Below, piece by piece: positions 61,530-64,000 of a DNA stretch of 64,000 bases. Within the stretch, counting starts at the first letter, position 1, and each line of letters opens with the position of its first letter. Source of the stretch: Glomus cerebriforme (lineage: Eukaryota; Glomeromycota; Glomeromycetes; Glomerales; Glomeraceae); the NCBI GenBank assembly GCA_003550305.1, contig QKYT01000527.1:6136-70135 (forward strand). Reading direction: 5' to 3'. A program made the position numbers and the translations under genes. Below the pieces are notes generated by a model, which was not told the DNA's origin, ran no database searches, and was given only the letters and a program-made list of their open reading frames with translations.

Positions 61530-62215
61530 AGATACATTCTCTTTTCCCATTTTGAGGCAGAAATATATCACTTGCTGCGCTTATGTTATATAAATCCTTA
61601 GAGTAAGACCACATTGCTAAGCCTCCTTAGATAATATATACTCTGAATCTTCCCATATCCCAATGCCAAACACTTTCAAACAATCCTTTAAACCAGTCTA
61701 CCCAAATCTCTTCTCAAAGAAATACCCTTCACTGAATCTCTTCACAATTTCATTAGATCTTCAAATTAGTATGAAACATTAATGAGTTTCTAGAGATCAA
61801 TTGCTAGTATTAATTTTCATGATAAAGAATACTTAATGATAAACTTGGGTTTTCAAACTAGTATGAAACATTTATAGCTAGTACCAACTTCCAGAAAAAA
61901 AGAACTATCTAATTAAATGAATCAAGTCAACTACTTATACTGTCTCATCTACAATTTCTTAATAAAATCCTATTAGTCTCAGTATCATTAACAACCCAGT
62001 AGTATTTTCTCCAAATAGACCAATTCCTAATAGTACTGACGGACTTTCCCTCATAACTGCTTATAGCGAAGATACACATTGGTGTCCATCTTGTTCCTAT
62101 CTAAGAATCTTCATCTTTGATATACCTATTATAAAAGAAAATCTCATCAACAATACACTAATTCCATTTCAGACCTTGATATAAACATTTCTAGCACTGC
62201 ATCCAAATGTCTTCA
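61530..62215 (-). pseudogene. Decayed protein-coding remnant, possibly transposon-derived
   Basis: On the minus strand, protein-like stretches in a consistent frame are interrupted by several stops. From about 62215 it reads NEDIWMQC, then IVDEIFFYNRYIKDED, then GTRWTPMCIFAISSYEGKSV. Between about 61765 and 61530 it reads EIVKRFSEGYFFEKRFG and LKDCLKVFGIGIWEDSEY. The G+C content is a little above the surroundings. A 15-base direct repeat around TAGTATGAAACATT occurs near 61769 and 61859. The family is not recognised. Confidence 0.4.
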
Positions 62216-62555
62216 TTATATACTTTTTTTAATTTTCTAATAACAACGCATTATGTCATCTTAAAAGACTAAAAATAGGAATCATCAACTGTGAAACAAA
62301 AACCTAATGTAGAGTAATAACAATAGTAGCCAATCATTTACAGATGATCAGCTATCTATCAATTTCCTAATATCCCCCTAATCCCTATCCATTATGTTCT
62401 GATAAGTGTAAAAATCTCAATTCAAGATACTAATTAATAATTAAAACTAAAAAAGGTTAAAATATCATTTTAACTAGTAAATATCAGCAATATGTTGTTT
62501 AAGTAGCCAGATTTTAGATATGCATAATATCTCAAAAATTAATACTTCTTTCACT

Positions 62556-62837
62556 TAATATTTTAATCTGTTAAACTTTTATCTGTCAAATTATAGATAT
62601 CTATTTAAAAATTTGAATATTTTAGATAACGGATAGTATCAGATAGAATTTTTTAAATAATTGGATAATAAACAATTGTAGATCATTTAAACATTATCTA
62701 TCAATATTATTACATAATTTTATTTTTATTCATATCTGGTTATCCTTCAAATATTTAACAAATATTTGACGAATATCTATAACAATAATGATCAGATTGG
62801 ATAAATAAATTATGGATATCCATGAATTAGAATACTA
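62556..62837. mobile_element. hAT-like MITE, copy 2
   Basis: The left end TAATATTTTAATCTG is inverted at the right as TAGTATTCTAATTCA, flanked by CTTTCACT (62548-62555) and CTTTCACC (62838-62845), an 8-bp duplication with one mismatch. The subterminal words GGATATCC and ATCTG match copy 1 at 33057-33358, and the length is similar (282 against 302 bp). Confidence 0.65.
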
Positions 62838-64000
62838 CTTTCACCTTTATACTAACAGAAAATAAAAAAAATTATTTTAAAGGTAAAAACTACTAAATTT
62901 AAATATCAGAAAAAGATTTTTTCTGCTACGCCAAGCCCATATGTCAACTTTGCAAAAAGTACTATACTTTCAAAAAAAACTCTGTATTAGGTCTACTCTT
63001 AAATCTACCAAAAGTAGCTACAAGTTCTACTCTTCTATCTTATACTTATAAAAGGTACTTTAGAATACTAAACAGTCCTTCAGGTATCAACTTGAAATAA
63101 AATGTAGATAATTAAAAGTTATCAAAGACCTAACTTGCAAAGAAACTTAGTAAACTAGAAACTATTATTCACTTTTTAGTTAACTTCAATAGTATAGAAC
63201 AACTTTTTCTAAGATTAAAAGACCACTTTCTTAGTGTAAAATATCAAAAAGTGCAACTTTTCTTTTTCAAACTTCTTGAAAGAAATGAGCATAAGAGTCA
63301 GCAAGAATTCAGATTTTAACTAATAATTAACAAAATATTTTAAATATTAGTTTATATATATATTTTACTTATAATTAAGTAATATACCAATGGTGGCTAA
63401 CAATAATTTTTTTAAGAGATTAATTTTATTTGTTATAAGTTATAATAATTGTTATAAATTAAAACTACAGTTATCTTCCCATATAATCACCTCTTTTATA
63501 GTCATAATTTTCTTTAATTATATCATTTGTTAGTTCTAATCTTATTATATATAAAAATCCTTTTTTATAATCACAAATACTTTATAATCATTATTATACC
63601 AAATTGTTGATCTAATTAAATATAAAAAATTTCTTTTTTATAATTACCAACCAACCAATTATATAATATGTTACAAAAAAAATAATTATATAATATACAA
63701 GTTTGTTATTTACCATCATTGGTAATCACTGCCAGTGTTACATGATCATGTTTTTATGGAATTGTGTCATTATCTGTAATACAATTTATAACACACTTTA
63801 AATAAAATAATATACTTTATAATACATTTTAAATACAATAATATGCTTATAATAATATACTTTAATCACTTTAAATATTAGCAGTTTATAATTTATAATA
63901 AAAATTTTAGTCTAGCTTATTATATTTCTGGTAAATTAGTATTTCCTTTATCAGACTTATATTTTAGCATATCTACAAATATTATGACCTCTATTTGAAC

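Larger units (their letters stand above)
59906..64000. other. Gene-poor region with decayed remnants and MITE
   Basis: 4.1 kb with no intact gene. It contains the FHA-RING 3' flank, paired T/A runs near 60361-60396 and 60532-60551, a decayed coding remnant on the minus strand (about 61530-62215) and the hAT-like MITE at 62556-62837. From 63300 to 64000 there is only extreme AT sequence. Confidence 0.5.

Overview
The window is eukaryotic nuclear DNA from an early-diverging fungus, most likely an arbuscular mycorrhizal fungus (Glomeromycotina, Rhizophagus-like). The evidence is very AT-rich intergenic DNA with long A and T runs; short GT-AG introns of about 60-170 bases in most genes; fungal orthologues of NBP35, TUP1, MON2, OLA1 and a Dma1-type FHA-RING ligase; and one kinase-like gene whose N-terminal CxxC...WCxxC block followed by a TKL-type domain matches the kinase family that is hugely expanded in Rhizophagus. 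The species assignment is inference. Gene models were assembled by eye from splice signals, codon phase and family resemblance; there is no transcript evidence.

Layout. 1-1359 (-): NBP35, cytosolic Fe-S scaffold, C-terminus cut by the window edge. 2197-5414 (-): TKL-like kinase with a lost catalytic Asp. 8961-9932 (+): conserved-looking membrane protein. 11881-12566 (-): small ERF4/CHIC-like protein. 14264-15318 (-): single-pass membrane protein. 20174-22110 (+): OLA1/YchF ATPase with an N-terminal extension. 22718-24043 (-): second single-pass membrane protein. 26594-27691 (-): multi-pass membrane protein with a helical tail. 28765-29950 (-): unknown protein with Lys-Ser repeats. 33483-33776 (-): tentative small gene. 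37611-39772 (+): type II GT31-like glycosyltransferase. 40590-43972 (-): TUP1 corepressor. 48176-50044 (-): IQM-like IQ-motif protein, divergent from 50609-57452 (+): MON2. 58167-59905 (+): FHA-RING E3 ligase.

Long gene-poor stretches lie between them (5.4-9.0, 9.9-11.9, 15.3-20.2, 24.0-26.6, 30.0-37.6, 44.0-48.2 and 59.9-64.0 kb). They hold short non-autonomous transposon-like elements: a Tc1/mariner (pogo-type) element flanked by TA at 18025-18578, two hAT-like MITEs of one family at 33057-33358 and 62556-62837 with 8-bp duplications, and a 166-bp element at 31916-32081 with a perfect 8-bp duplication. There are also decayed coding remnants, an unexplained GC-richer island near 34.3-34.8 kb, and assembly gaps at 10019-10190, 35109-36078 and 46992-47101.

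The genes are unlinked housekeeping and regulatory functions typical of a eukaryotic chromosome. I see no operon-like system, CRISPR, rRNA or convincing tRNA. The most unusual points are the kinase-like protein with HRD changed to HHN plus a large N-lobe insertion, the OLA1 N-terminal extension that looks like a mitochondrial presequence, the glycosyltransferase with an eroded DxD motif, and the family of hAT-like MITEs. I did not find a clearly new multi-gene system.
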